Shown piece after piece: positions 38,478-47,534 of a DNA stretch of 64,000 nt. Below the pieces are notes generated by a model that ran no database searches, was not told the DNA's origin, and saw only the letters and a list, made by a program, of their open reading frames with translations. Numbering within the stretch: position 1 is the stretch's first letter; each line of letters begins with the position of its first letter. A program made the position numbers and the translations under genes. The DNA is from Mesorhizobium loti (lineage in GTDB: Bacteria; Pseudomonadota; Alphaproteobacteria; Rhizobiales; Rhizobiaceae): the NCBI GenBank assembly GCA_014189435.1, contig CP050294.1, positions 388,823 through 452,822 of the forward strand, in the 5' to 3' direction.

Positions 38478-39504
38478 TTAGACCGCAGCAACCGGAGCTC
38501 TGTATATTCCTCCCTTGGCCATGATAGCCCAGATCATTCGCGCCATCTTGTTGGCAAGCGCCACCCTCACCAGCATCGGTGGTTTATGCGCCAGCATCTT
38601 GGCCAGCCACGTGCCTGGTGTTGCACCCTTGCGGGCGGGCGCGCCACACAAGCTCGCTATTGGCCCCTATGATCAGGAGCCGCCGCAGAGATCGATCCCC
38701 CATCTTCGTCGTGGAGCCGAGACGCTGTTTGCCGCCTGTCGAATGTTGTCGCGGCACAAGCCCAAGCCATGCGGCGAAGTCCCGCCCACGTTTGAAGGTT
38801 TCAGGCGATGGCGCCAGAGCCACCAGTGCGGTGGCAATCAATGGGCCAATTCCGGGAACTGTCATCAACCGGCGTGCGGTCTCATCTTCACGAGCCCGGC
38901 GCACAATCTGTGCATCCAGCACGCGAATCTGATCATTCAGTTGGGACAAGCTTGCTGTCAGAAACCGCAGAGCAGTCCGCGCAGTTTCTGGAAGAGCCGT
39001 TTGCGGATCCTCAATCATCGCAATCAGTTTCGAAGCGAAGCTTAAACCCTGCGGCACGACTTCACCAAATTCCGCAAGGTGGCCGCGCAGCGCATTGATC
39101 TGCGTGCGCTGCCGGATCAGCAGATCGCGGGTGCGCAACACCACTGCTGCGGCTTGTCTTTCTTCGCTCTTCACGGCAACAAAGCGCATCGTTGGTCGTT
39201 GCGCCGCCTCGCAGATCGCCTCAGCATCAGCCATGTCGTTCTTCTGCCGCTTCAAAAAGGGCTTCACGTAGGCCGGTGGGATCATACGGACTTCGTGTCC
39301 CAAATGCCCTATCTCACGCGCCCAGAAATGCGAGCTTCCGCAGGCTTCCATCGCAACCAGGCACCGTGGCAGGCCACCAAAGAATTTCAAAACCTGCCCG
39401 CGCCGCAATTGCTTGCGAAACACAACAGCACCTGTTTCGTCAGCCCCGTGGACCTGAAACACGTTCTTGGCTAAATCCAAACCGATCGTACGAACTTCGC
39501 TCAT
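38478..39504 (-). pseudogene. IS110-family transposase, copy 2, frameshifted near the C-terminus
   Basis: Same gene as 27434-28463, starting at 39504 with MSEVRTIGLDLAKNV. It carries the identical break after RRLLIIGAN. It lacks one codon relative to copy 1 (RTQINALRG against RTQTINALRG), the more typical form of the family, so copy 1 has probably gained three bases. Confidence 0.85.
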
Positions 39505-39654
39505 GATGCCCATCTCCAATGGTGGTTTAAACAACTCCACTTTGCCACACACTGCGGTCGTCGCGGGCGTCTACACCATCAACGCCCGTGAACAGCGATG
39601 GGCGTCCGAACTCCGGCTGCGCGCCATCGTCAAACGTCACACAGTCGAATTTTC

Positions 39655-40461
39655 TTACGGAAGGCCCTGCTGCGCAATGGTCGGACCCTCTTTGAGAAGG
39701 GCCACTGCCCGCGTCCATCCGGCAGAGGCGCCTTTGATCTTTACCGGAAAGCAGGTAACCGTAAAGCCCTTGGCCGGAAGCTGGTCGAGGTTGGTCAGTT
39801 TTTCGAGGTGGCAATAGCCGATCTCGGCTCCCGCCTTGTGTCCTTCCCAGATGATGCTGGCGTCGCCAGTTTCAGCGTAACGTTTGGCGGTGAAGGGGAA
39901 GGGGGCATCCCAGCTCCATGCGTCCGTGCCGGTCACCCGCACGCCGCGTGAGGTCAGGAAAAGCGTGGCCTCACGGCCCATGCCGCACCCCTTGCCCAGA
40001 TAGGCCGGGCTGCCATAAGCGGCGGCGGCCGAAGTGTTGACCAGTACAATTTCCAGCGGGCTCAACGTGTGGTCTATGCGGGCAAGCTCGGCCTCAACGT
40101 CGGCGGCAGTCACCACATAACCGTCTGGCAGATGACGGAAGTCCAGCTTCACACCCGGCTGCATACACCAGTCCAGCGGTACTTCGTCGATGGTCATTGC
40201 CCGTTCTCCACCGTTCATGGTGGGGTGATAGTGCCATGGCGCATCAAGGTGGGTGCCGTTGTGCGTGTTGACCTTGCACTCTTCCACTGCCCAGCCATAG
40301 CCACCGGGCAGCTGATCCACGCCGAGTCCGGGAAAGAACGTCACCATGCCTTCGGCGCTTTCGCGATGCCCGACATAGGTGATTGCGGGGCGGATCGGCG
40401 GCGGGTCCGCTGGCGTTTCATTGTCGAGGGCGATGGAGAGATCGATGATGCGGCGGGCCAT
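39655..40461 (-). CDS. Cyclase/kynurenine-formamidase-like metal hydrolase
   Basis: A 268-residue protein. The start at 40461 is set by an excellent GAGGAGGAA ribosome binding site. It belongs to the cyclase family (PF04199-type): IIDLSIALDNETP at the start, the metal-binding HNGTHLDAPWHY with a second His, and GMGREATLFLTSRGVRVTG. Family members hydrolyse N-formylkynurenine or other cyclic or amide substrates. The exact substrate cannot be told, and the gene stands alone between IS elements. The 3' end adjoins the 2.1 kb repeat but the frame ends at its own stop, so it appears intact. Confidence 0.85.
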   Translation of the reverse strand: MARRIIDLSIALDNETPADPPPIRPAITYVGHRESAEGMVTFFPGLGVDQLPGGYGWAVEECKVNTHNGTHLDAPWHYHPTMNGGERAMTIDEVPLDWCMQPGVKLDFRHLPDGYVVTAADVEAELARIDHTLSPLEIVLVNTSAAAAYGSPAYLGKGCGMGREATLFLTSRGVRVTGTDAWSWDAPFPFTAKRYAETGDASIIWEGHKAGAEIGYCHLEKLTNLDQLPAKGFTVTCFPVKIKGASAGWTRAVALLKEGPTIAQQGLP

Positions 40462-40623
40462 GGAGTTCCTCCTCAATAATCATTCGAAGACACAGCCGAC
40501 GACGTCAGCGCTGGTATCTTTGCACCCTTTACCCGGAAGCGGAAAAGATCAAACAAAATCAATGCAAAATGCTTCCCGCGCACAGGTCTCCTAGTGTACC
40601 GTCGCAGTGATTATGACGGGTTA
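40462..40623. promoter_or_regulatory. Upstream region of the cyclase gene
   Basis: About 160 bp between the cyclase start and a broken HTH gene. It is somewhat AT-richer than its neighbours and is presumably the promoter region. No boxes are assigned. Confidence 0.3.
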
Positions 40624-40785
40624 GTCTACGCCGAGAATGGGCAGGTCCTGTGGCGGGACGAGCAACTGGATGCTGCGAGCGACACCGGGCTGCTTGTCGA
40701 TCAAGCCGAGTTGGTTGAGGGTCTTGAGCATCTGATGGACTGACGGTGCGGTGACCCTGAAGTAGCGCTGGAAGTCCGCCTGCGG
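40624..40785 (-). pseudogene. LexA-like winged-helix gene, 3' half, split by IS21
   Basis: On the minus strand QADFQRYFRVTAPSVHQMLK, then TLNQLGLIDKQPGVARSIQL and VPPQDLPILGVD, leads to a stop at 40624. It is the winged-helix C-terminal half of a small DNA-binding protein whose N-terminal half is at 41425-41546. The IS21 fragment lies between them. Confidence 0.75.
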
Positions 40786-40786
40786 C

Positions 40787-41546
<760 letters not shown>

Positions 41547-41587
41547 TAGATTCACCTACGGCTCTTCCACCAAGAAGGGCTTTGGGA

Positions 41588-42505
41588 ATGAACATACGAT
41601 ATCGGGTCGAACTCAGCCAATCCGAACGAGACGAGCTGCGTGCTTTGGTGAGCGGGGGTAAACTGCCGGTGCGGCGGCTCAAGCGGATGCAGATCCTGCT
41701 GGCCGCCGACGCCGGGGTCGCCGACGAGGCCATCGCCATCTCGGTGCAGACCAGCGACTCGACCATCTACCGCACCAAGAAGCGCTTTGTGGAGATCAGC
41801 CTGGAGGCCGCCCTCAGTGAAGGGCCGCGTCCGGGGGCGGCTCGCAAACTGAGCGGCAAGCAGGAGGTGCAACTGGTGGCGCTGGCCTGTTCTGATCCGC
41901 CGCAGGGATGCGCCCGGTGGACTTTGAAGCTTCTGGCCAACGCCCTGGTCGAAGTGATCGAACACCCGAGCGTCTCACGCGACACCGTCCGCCGGCGGTT
42001 GAACGACAACGATCTGAAGCCCTGGCAACAGAAGATGTGGTGCATCGCCAATATCGATGGGGAATACATCGCCCGCATGGAGGATCTCCTCGATCTCTAT
42101 GCCGAGCCGCATGATCCCAAGCGACCGGTGGTCTGCTTCGATGAAAGTCCGATCCAGCTCATCGGCGAGGTGCGTCGTGCCCATCGTGCCGAAACCCGGA
42201 AAGCGATACCGCTACGACTCCGAGTACAAGCGTAACGGCACGGCCAACCTCTTTGTCATGGTCGACGCCAACCGGTCGTGGCGCAAGGTCAAGGTCACCG
42301 ACCGGCGCGCCAACGAGGACTTCGCCGTCTGCATGCGCGACCTGGTCGACGTGGACTATCCCGGCGCCGACAAGGTCCGCGTCGTGATGGATAACCTATC
42401 AACCCACACCGCCTCCGCTGTCTATCAGACCTTTCCAGCAGTCGAGGCGCATCGGATCTTGCGACGCCTGGAGTTCCACTACACACCCAGGCACGCCAGT
42501 TGGCT
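41588..42505 (+). pseudogene. IS630-family transposase, 5' part, frameshifted and interrupted
   Basis: It starts [20 protein letters not shown] and shows the IS630 HTH ([15 protein letters not shown]) and [11 protein letters not shown]. The first catalytic Asp is in [16 protein letters not shown]. After that the frame changes near 42175, resuming as [38 protein letters not shown] with the second Asp, and HYTPRHASW. It is cut after ASW by an IS110 element; the end of the gene is at 44062-44271. Confidence 0.88.
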
Positions 42506-42519
42506 TATATGAGGAGGGT

Positions 42520-42814
42520 CAAGCGGGAACTTCTATCTAGGGCGGCATTTTCTACCTACGGTGACTGCGGCATCCACGGTCTGAGCCTGATTGCATGACG
42601 GGCTCGTTGCCGAGCCAGATCCAACTTATATACGGTCGCTGTTCGAGACAGCGGCACCAACATCCCGCTTGCGGCGGACAACGGCTCAGGCGGACGAGAC
42701 CATTCTCAAACAGCGGCATTCGAAGCCATCCAACTGGTCGGTTCGTCCCACCTGGATCCGCCAGGACTGATCGGGTCCTGGAAGATTGCGGAATTCAGTT
42801 TGATGAGTAACGCA
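42520..42814 (-). ncRNA. Possible bridge RNA region of the IS1111-type element
   Basis: Non-coding DNA downstream of the recombinase gene inside the element (minus-strand sense). This is the expected place for the bridge RNA in IS1111-type members. The call is based on family architecture only; no folding was done. Confidence 0.38.
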
Positions 42815-43981
42815 TCAGGCGGTCTTCACGATCGCCCCCTCGATGACGACGCCCGCATTGACGTATTTCCACAGCGCGACGAGCAGCTTGCGGGCGAGCG
42901 CGACGATCGTCGTCTTCTTGAGACGGCCGCCGTTCTGCTTGACCCGGTCCTCGAACCACAAGGTGAGTGCCGATCGCGGTTGATGGCGCAGCCACAGCCA
43001 GGCGAGTTGGATCAGCGTCGTCCGCAGCCTTGGATTGCCGGCTTTCGAAACCCCCTGCTCGTGATCGACCGAGCCGCTTTGCCAGGGTGTCGGCGCAAGA
43101 CCAGCATAGGCGGCAACTTGTCGTCGGTTGTCAAAGTGACGCGACAGTCCTTCCGACCACAAGACGGCGGCAAACTCCGGACCGATCCCTTTCAGGTTGA
43201 GCAGCATCGCCGGTGCCGGCGAGACGGCCTCAGCGGCAGCGAGCATGGCATCGCGTTCGGCCTCGACCACCTTGATCTGCTCCAGCAGCAGTTCGAGCCG
43301 ATCAAGTTCCCGGCTGATCTGCGCCTTCAGATGTGCCGGTAGCGGTCGGCCGTCGCCGGTCTTCATCTCCTCCAGTTGCTTGCGCCGGGCGCGGCGCAGC
43401 GGTTCGTAGCCGGACACGCCCTGGCTGAACAAAAGGCCCTTGATGCGGTTGACGTGGCGTACGCGCTCGTTGGTCAACGCCTTACGCTCGCGCGCAATGC
43501 GGCGACGGTCCTCCTCCGCTGGCGTCGGTACCCGCAGCATCGCACAGACCCGCGGCTCGCCCCTTTTATAGGCGAGCAGCGCGCGCACCAGCGCCTCGCC
43601 ATCGATCTTGTCGGTCTTTGCCCGGCGCCGCCGGCGTGAGGTCGCAATCGAGGCCGGATCGACGACGTGGCTTTCGATGCCTTCGGTCTGCAGAACGCGA
43701 TGGATCCAAAAACCGTCGAGCCCGGCCTCCTGGATGACGATGATCGGAAAGCATCGTCCGGTTCGTGCCTCTGCCTTCCTTTTGAGTTCAGCAAATCGAT
43801 CCAGCAGTCCGGCGACATCGCCGGCGGCCGCCGCATGTTTCGACATCTTCTCGCCGCCGCCCGGCGACAGCGAGGTGATCAACCATTTCGAGCGGCTGAG
43901 TTCGAATGAGACGAAAATTGCGCCAAGATCAGTGCGGATAGCGGTCGGCGCTTCGGATCGGTTAGCTGCTGCAACGGGCAT
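42815..43981 (-). CDS. IS110-family recombinase/transposase (IS1111-type)
   Basis: A 388-residue recombinase. The N-terminal RuvC-like part has IFVSFELSRSKWLITSLSPG, IIVIQEAGLDGFWIHRVL and the paired Asp motif RAKTDKIDGEALVRALLA. The C-terminal part has LLNLKGIGPEFAAVLWSEGL, QVAAYAGLAPTPWQSGS and SKAGNPRLRTTLIQLAWLWL with the probable catalytic Ser. It appears complete and uninterrupted, and is only distantly like the other two IS110 types here. Confidence 0.92.
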   Translation of the reverse strand: MPVAAANRSEAPTAIRTDLGAIFVSFELSRSKWLITSLSPGGGEKMSKHAAAAGDVAGLLDRFAELKRKAEARTGRCFPIIVIQEAGLDGFWIHRVLQTEGIESHVVDPASIATSRRRRRAKTDKIDGEALVRALLAYKRGEPRVCAMLRVPTPAEEDRRRIARERKALTNERVRHVNRIKGLLFSQGVSGYEPLRRARRKQLEEMKTGDGRPLPAHLKAQISRELDRLELLLEQIKVVEAERDAMLAAAEAVSPAPAMLLNLKGIGPEFAAVLWSEGLSRHFDNRRQVAAYAGLAPTPWQSGSVDHEQGVSKAGNPRLRTTLIQLAWLWLRHQPRSALTLWFEDRVKQNGGRLKKTTIVALARKLLVALWKYVNAGVVIEGAIVKTA

Positions 43982-44061
43982 GCTTATCTCCAGAGTAAGG
44001 TATTAAGTACGCGACCTCACTTTGCCAGAGCGCAGATCGCTATCCACCCTCCTCATGGGAT

Positions 44062-44271
44062 CTCAACATCGTCGAGATCGAAATCGGCGTCATGCGCCGC
44101 CAATGTCTTGATCGCCGCATCGCTAGCCGCGACCTCCTTGAAACAGAGATCCGGACCTGGGAACGCCGCCGCACCGAAAGTGGCGCCCGCATCCGCTGGA
44201 TGTTCTCCACACAGCAGGCCCGAGCGAAGATGGCAAAATCCTATCCCACGCCGTCTCTCAAAGAGTCATAA
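44062..44271 (+). pseudogene. IS630-family transposase, 3' end
   Basis: LNIVEIEIGVMRRQCLDRRI, then ETEIRTWERRRTESGARIRW and MFSTQQARAKMAKSYPTPSL, leads to a stop at 44269. This includes the C-terminal Glu of the DDE/D triad (VEIEIG) and completes the gene started at 41588. Confidence 0.87.
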
Positions 44272-44287
44272 TCACCGCGACGCGACA

Positions 44288-44477
44288 CTAGACGCGGCGC
44301 TGCAGATCAGCCGAATTCGAGCCGCGCTCTTCCGCAGCGAGCTGTTCGGTGCCGTAGGCTTTCAGAAACATTTCGACACCCGACCTGACAACATTCTCGA
44401 TCTCAGCGGGGCTTGGCGCCTTGGTGCGATACGCAAATATGCACTGGCGAAACAGGCCGGCCAGACACAGTTCGGTG
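44288..44477 (-). pseudogene. TetR-family regulator, C-terminal fragment
   Basis: On the minus strand about 60 codons read CLAGLFRQCIFAYRTKAPSP, then ENVVRSGVEMFLKAYGTEQ, which resembles the last two helices of a TetR/AcrR regulator. The DNA-binding half has been replaced by an IS6 end at 44478. Confidence 0.6.
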
Positions 44478-44650
44478 GGCACCGTAACGTTAACCGGGCA
44501 TCGATCAAAATGTGGGATCTGGCGGCATGACCAGATTTTCCCGTGATCCTCTTTATCGTCGCCACCGATTTCCGGCGCAGGTGATTGCCCATGCCGTTTG
44601 GCTCTATTTCCGGTTTCCGCTCAGCCTGCGGATGGTCGAGGCTATCTCCC
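44478..44650 (+). mobile_element. IS6-family element, 5' end fragment
   Basis: It begins GGCACCGTAACGTTAACCGG and encodes the transposase start at 44527 (MTRFSRDPLYRRHRFPAQVI, then [14 protein letters not shown]). It breaks off after RMVEA. Its first 110 bp are repeated in inverse orientation at 1-110. It lies against the end of the RiPP operon. Confidence 0.8.
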
Positions 44651-44680
44651 TGCGAATAAGCAAATCGCAGTTGTCCTTGT

Positions 44681-46654
44681 TCACGTGGCGGCACTCACGG
44701 GCCTGACACGTCGGTCGAAATAACCTCCCGGAAACGCGGTCGGCGCGGGCATTGGCGTATATGGATTCCAGAGCGGGAGCCCAATCAGCCGCGCATCCAG
44801 CCGCACGACCAGCTTGCGAGCGATCATGTCGGCTATCGCTCCGTCAATTTCGGTCTGCATCACATTCGCCGTTCTCAGCCGTTCGCGCAGGCGGGCATCT
44901 GGCATGCTTTCGTCCGCAGCCAGAAGAATTTCGCGCTCGAGGCCTTTGATCCGGTGTTCACGGTCCACTGCTATGGCGCGCGTGTCCTCGACCGTGATCT
45001 CGTCGCCGCTGTCGCGCATCGACAGCATGGGTTGCTTCGGCTCGTGCCAGGCTTTCAGCCAGGCATCGATACCCCGGACAACGGCATGCAGCCCCGGGCG
45101 ACGGCTCGCGTCGCGCGCAGCGAAATGGCCGCCGACATCGTTGTCTTCACTGTCTTCGAAGTAGTAGACCTGATCCGCGAGATCGGGTTCCGAGAGCGGA
45201 TAGACGGAGCGATAGGAGGCGGCTGGGCGCAGCTTCAGCCCATGTTTGTCGGCTGCACGATGATAGGGGCTGTAGCGCTGGTACCGCAACCGCACCGCAC
45301 GTCCTGGCTGGAGATGATGCAGCAGCGGCAGCCAGGAGGCCATTTCGGCATACCAGGCGTCGCTCTCGCCGGGAAAGCCCCACAGTATGCTCCAACTGAC
45401 CCGCACGCCATACTGGCGGCACCATTTCAAGAGCTGAACATTGTGCGCTGCCGTCGTTCCCTTGCCCATCAGCTTCAAAGCACGGGTATCCAGGCTCTCG
45501 ATACCTGGCTGGATCCAGCGGACGCCGGCGGCGGCCAACTTCTCGACTTCATGGCGCTTCAGATTGGCCTTGACTTCGAAGAAGATCGCAAGCTTGTCGG
45601 GTAGGGCGGTGAGGCGAGGCAGGGTCTTTTCGACGTAGTCAATGGCCAGAATGTTGTCCACCGCTTCGATGCGCGACGAGCCGTAGCGCGCCGACATCTC
45701 TATCATCTCCTCTGCGGCCTGCCTGGCCGGTTTCTGGCGATAGGTCATCGATCCGCCGTTCAGCCCGCAGAACGTGCAGGGGCTGCGCGCGCCCCACCAG
45801 CAGCCGCGAGAGAACTCCATCGGCAGCCCGGGATAGACGCGGTCGGCGTAGAGCGATCGCCCGAGTTCGGCAAAATAGTCCGAGAAATCGGGCAGCGGCA
45901 GGTCATCCATGTTCTCGACCACTGCGCGGGGCACCAAGTCGCCCATCGACGTGGCGGGATAGCCGGCCTCGCGATGCCCTGGACCGAAAACGCCGAATGG
46001 CAGGTCGGCCGGTGGAATGTCTCTACCGTGATCGAGGATGTCGCAACACAGCGCGCCGATCAGTGCGTCAGCCTCGCCCGACACGACATAGTCAACCCAC
46101 GGGAAACGCGCGTGAGTGGTACGCCCCATCACCGATTCGCAGTTTGCGCCACCCATGAGTGTGACTAGGCCCGGTGATCGCCCGCTCAGTCGGCGCAGCA
46201 ACGCGAGCGAGGGAACATGCTGGGTGAAAGTCGAGGTGCACCCGACCATGGCCGGCCGTTGCTCCAGTATTTTGTCGGCGGTCCAGTCGATGAAGCCGCC
46301 GATAAGCGAGCGCAGCTCGCGGAAATGGGCACGACGCTCGGCCAGACCTTTATCTGGGTGTATCGGATTGCGCCTGAAATACTGGTCGAGGAAGACGTCG
46401 TGGTCTGCTTCGAAGTCAGGAAAAGCGATGCCGGCGAACAGCCAGTCAACAAGCGCTTCCTCAGGAGGGGAACTTTCAAGCAGATTATAGTCGGCGAGGC
46501 CCGCGTATTCCAGGAACCAGATGTTGGCATACGCTATCCTGGATCGCAGTCCGGCCCGGGTCAGCGCCGACTTCAGCAGACCAAGCGCCAGTGATGGCCG
46601 TTCAATTGCCGACATCGGCATGTTGACCAGGACGATTGGCACATCGGCGCTCAT
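44681..46654 (-). CDS. B12-binding-type radical SAM RiPP maturase
   Basis: A 657-residue enzyme of the 'RiPP maturation radical SAM protein 1' type. The N-terminal part (VPIVLVNMPMSAIERPSLAL, a GCTSTFTQHVPSLALLRRL stretch and a TLMGGANCESVMG loop) is a cobalamin-binding-like Rossmann domain. The cluster motif has unusual spacing, CWWGARSPCTFCG at about residue 284, followed by ESLDTRALKLMGKGTT and SWSILWGFPGE. Enzymes of this class commonly methylate unactivated carbons or modify peptide backbones. It is the last gene of an operon with a Nif11-type precursor, starting 1-2 bases after the GNAT stop. Confidence 0.87.
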   Translation of the reverse strand: MSADVPIVLVNMPMSAIERPSLALGLLKSALTRAGLRSRIAYANIWFLEYAGLADYNLLESSPPEEALVDWLFAGIAFPDFEADHDVFLDQYFRRNPIHPDKGLAERRAHFRELRSLIGGFIDWTADKILEQRPAMVGCTSTFTQHVPSLALLRRLSGRSPGLVTLMGGANCESVMGRTTHARFPWVDYVVSGEADALIGALCCDILDHGRDIPPADLPFGVFGPGHREAGYPATSMGDLVPRAVVENMDDLPLPDFSDYFAELGRSLYADRVYPGLPMEFSRGCWWGARSPCTFCGLNGGSMTYRQKPARQAAEEMIEMSARYGSSRIEAVDNILAIDYVEKTLPRLTALPDKLAIFFEVKANLKRHEVEKLAAAGVRWIQPGIESLDTRALKLMGKGTTAAHNVQLLKWCRQYGVRVSWSILWGFPGESDAWYAEMASWLPLLHHLQPGRAVRLRYQRYSPYHRAADKHGLKLRPAASYRSVYPLSEPDLADQVYYFEDSEDNDVGGHFAARDASRRPGLHAVVRGIDAWLKAWHEPKQPMLSMRDSGDEITVEDTRAIAVDREHRIKGLEREILLAADESMPDARLRERLRTANVMQTEIDGAIADMIARKLVVRLDARLIGLPLWNPYTPMPAPTAFPGGYFDRRVRPVSAAT

Positions 46655-46655
46655 G

Positions 46656-47534
46656 TCATGCCACTCTTTTCATGGTGATGCAGGCATAGGCGAGTTCGCT
46701 CAGCCACGGTCTCATGCGCCGGAGTGCAAAGCGAGCCATGCGCGGCTCCGTGACCGGAACCGTGAACATGAGGTTGACCAGTTCGGGAAAAGCGCGCTGG
46801 CGGCGCGCTACTTCGAGCCACAGCGGCCGCATCAAGGCCGTTGCCTGGAGACTGGGATGGATGAACGAGCAGGTCCAGCGCAGCGTGCTGGAGTCGAGCC
46901 GGTGGGTGATCGCCCAGCCACGCACCGTTCCGCCCTCGGCATCAACCAGCGCCAAGCTGGTGTGCGGGTCACTATCCTCCTCGTAGATGAACGGATTGAC
47001 GTCGTCATTCACGCCGGGTTCGTCGAAATCCCGGATCGTCGCTCGCTGGTCGGCGCCGAGCGACCGCCAGCCAACGATGCGGTAGCGGACCGGCAGGCGC
47101 GCCTCGACAAGCCACGGCGTCTCGAACGCCAGCGGCACGGTCGTGTGGCAGACCAGTTTGTTGACCGCGGGTCGGGTCCAGCCGTTTTTCACGAAAAAGC
47201 GTGCGGCGTCCTGGTTGTGCTCGCCGACGCGCAGGAAATGAACGCCTCGCCTGAAGCCGAGACCGCGGAACTCCTCTTCGATCGTGCCCAGCATGGAACT
47301 GCCAAAGCCCATTCGGCGGAGCATAGGCAGGACGTAGACCGAAAGGAGTTCGAACTGCCCGGAAGGGCCTGGCACGGCCAGGGCAAGTCCTGCGGTCACG
47401 TCGGTTGTGCGCGCCGCGACGCCGCGGACCGTGGATGCGAAACGGCTTGTCACCGCGGTCCACACTGCCGGATAGGTAAGATGCCGTAGTTCCTTTAGGC
47501 TGACGTAGTCCAGTATCTCAAGGCGAATCGGCAT
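46656..47534 (-). CDS. GNAT acetyltransferase of the Nif11 RiPP operon
   Basis: A 292-residue protein with a clear GNAT core in the first half: LLSVYVLPMLRRMGFGSSML, where the RRMGFGSS loop is the acetyl-CoA pyrophosphate site, followed by FRRGVHFLRVGEHNQDAARF and FVKNGW. The second half repeats the pattern weakly (WAITHRLDSSTLRWTCSFI, SLQATALMRPLWLEVARRQR), suggesting a tandem GNAT. It overlaps the epimerase gene by 17 bases and is followed at once by the radical SAM gene. It may acylate the mature peptide or give self-protection; this is inferred from context. Confidence 0.82.
   Translation of the reverse strand: MPIRLEILDYVSLKELRHLTYPAVWTAVTSRFASTVRGVAARTTDVTAGLALAVPGPSGQFELLSVYVLPMLRRMGFGSSMLGTIEEEFRGLGFRRGVHFLRVGEHNQDAARFFVKNGWTRPAVNKLVCHTTVPLAFETPWLVEARLPVRYRIVGWRSLGADQRATIRDFDEPGVNDDVNPFIYEEDSDPHTSLALVDAEGGTVRGWAITHRLDSSTLRWTCSFIHPSLQATALMRPLWLEVARRQRAFPELVNLMFTVPVTEPRMARFALRRMRPWLSELAYACITMKRVA

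Larger units (their letters stand above)
37488..39586. repeat. 2.1 kb direct repeat, copy 2
   Basis: The second copy of 26441-28545, in the same orientation and about 11 kb downstream. The two copies bracket the StiP module and several IS elements. Confidence 0.9.
42506..44061 (-). mobile_element. IS110-family (IS1111-type) element inside IS630
   Basis: The element has 11-bp subterminal inverted repeats, ATGAGGAGGGT at 42509-42519 and its complement at 44046-44056. The interrupted IS630 codons rejoin as TGG-CTC-AAC if one CT (42504-42505 or 44062-44063) is kept, so CT is the likely two-base core. Only about 75 bp lie upstream of the transposase but about 310 bp lie downstream. Confidence 0.88.
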
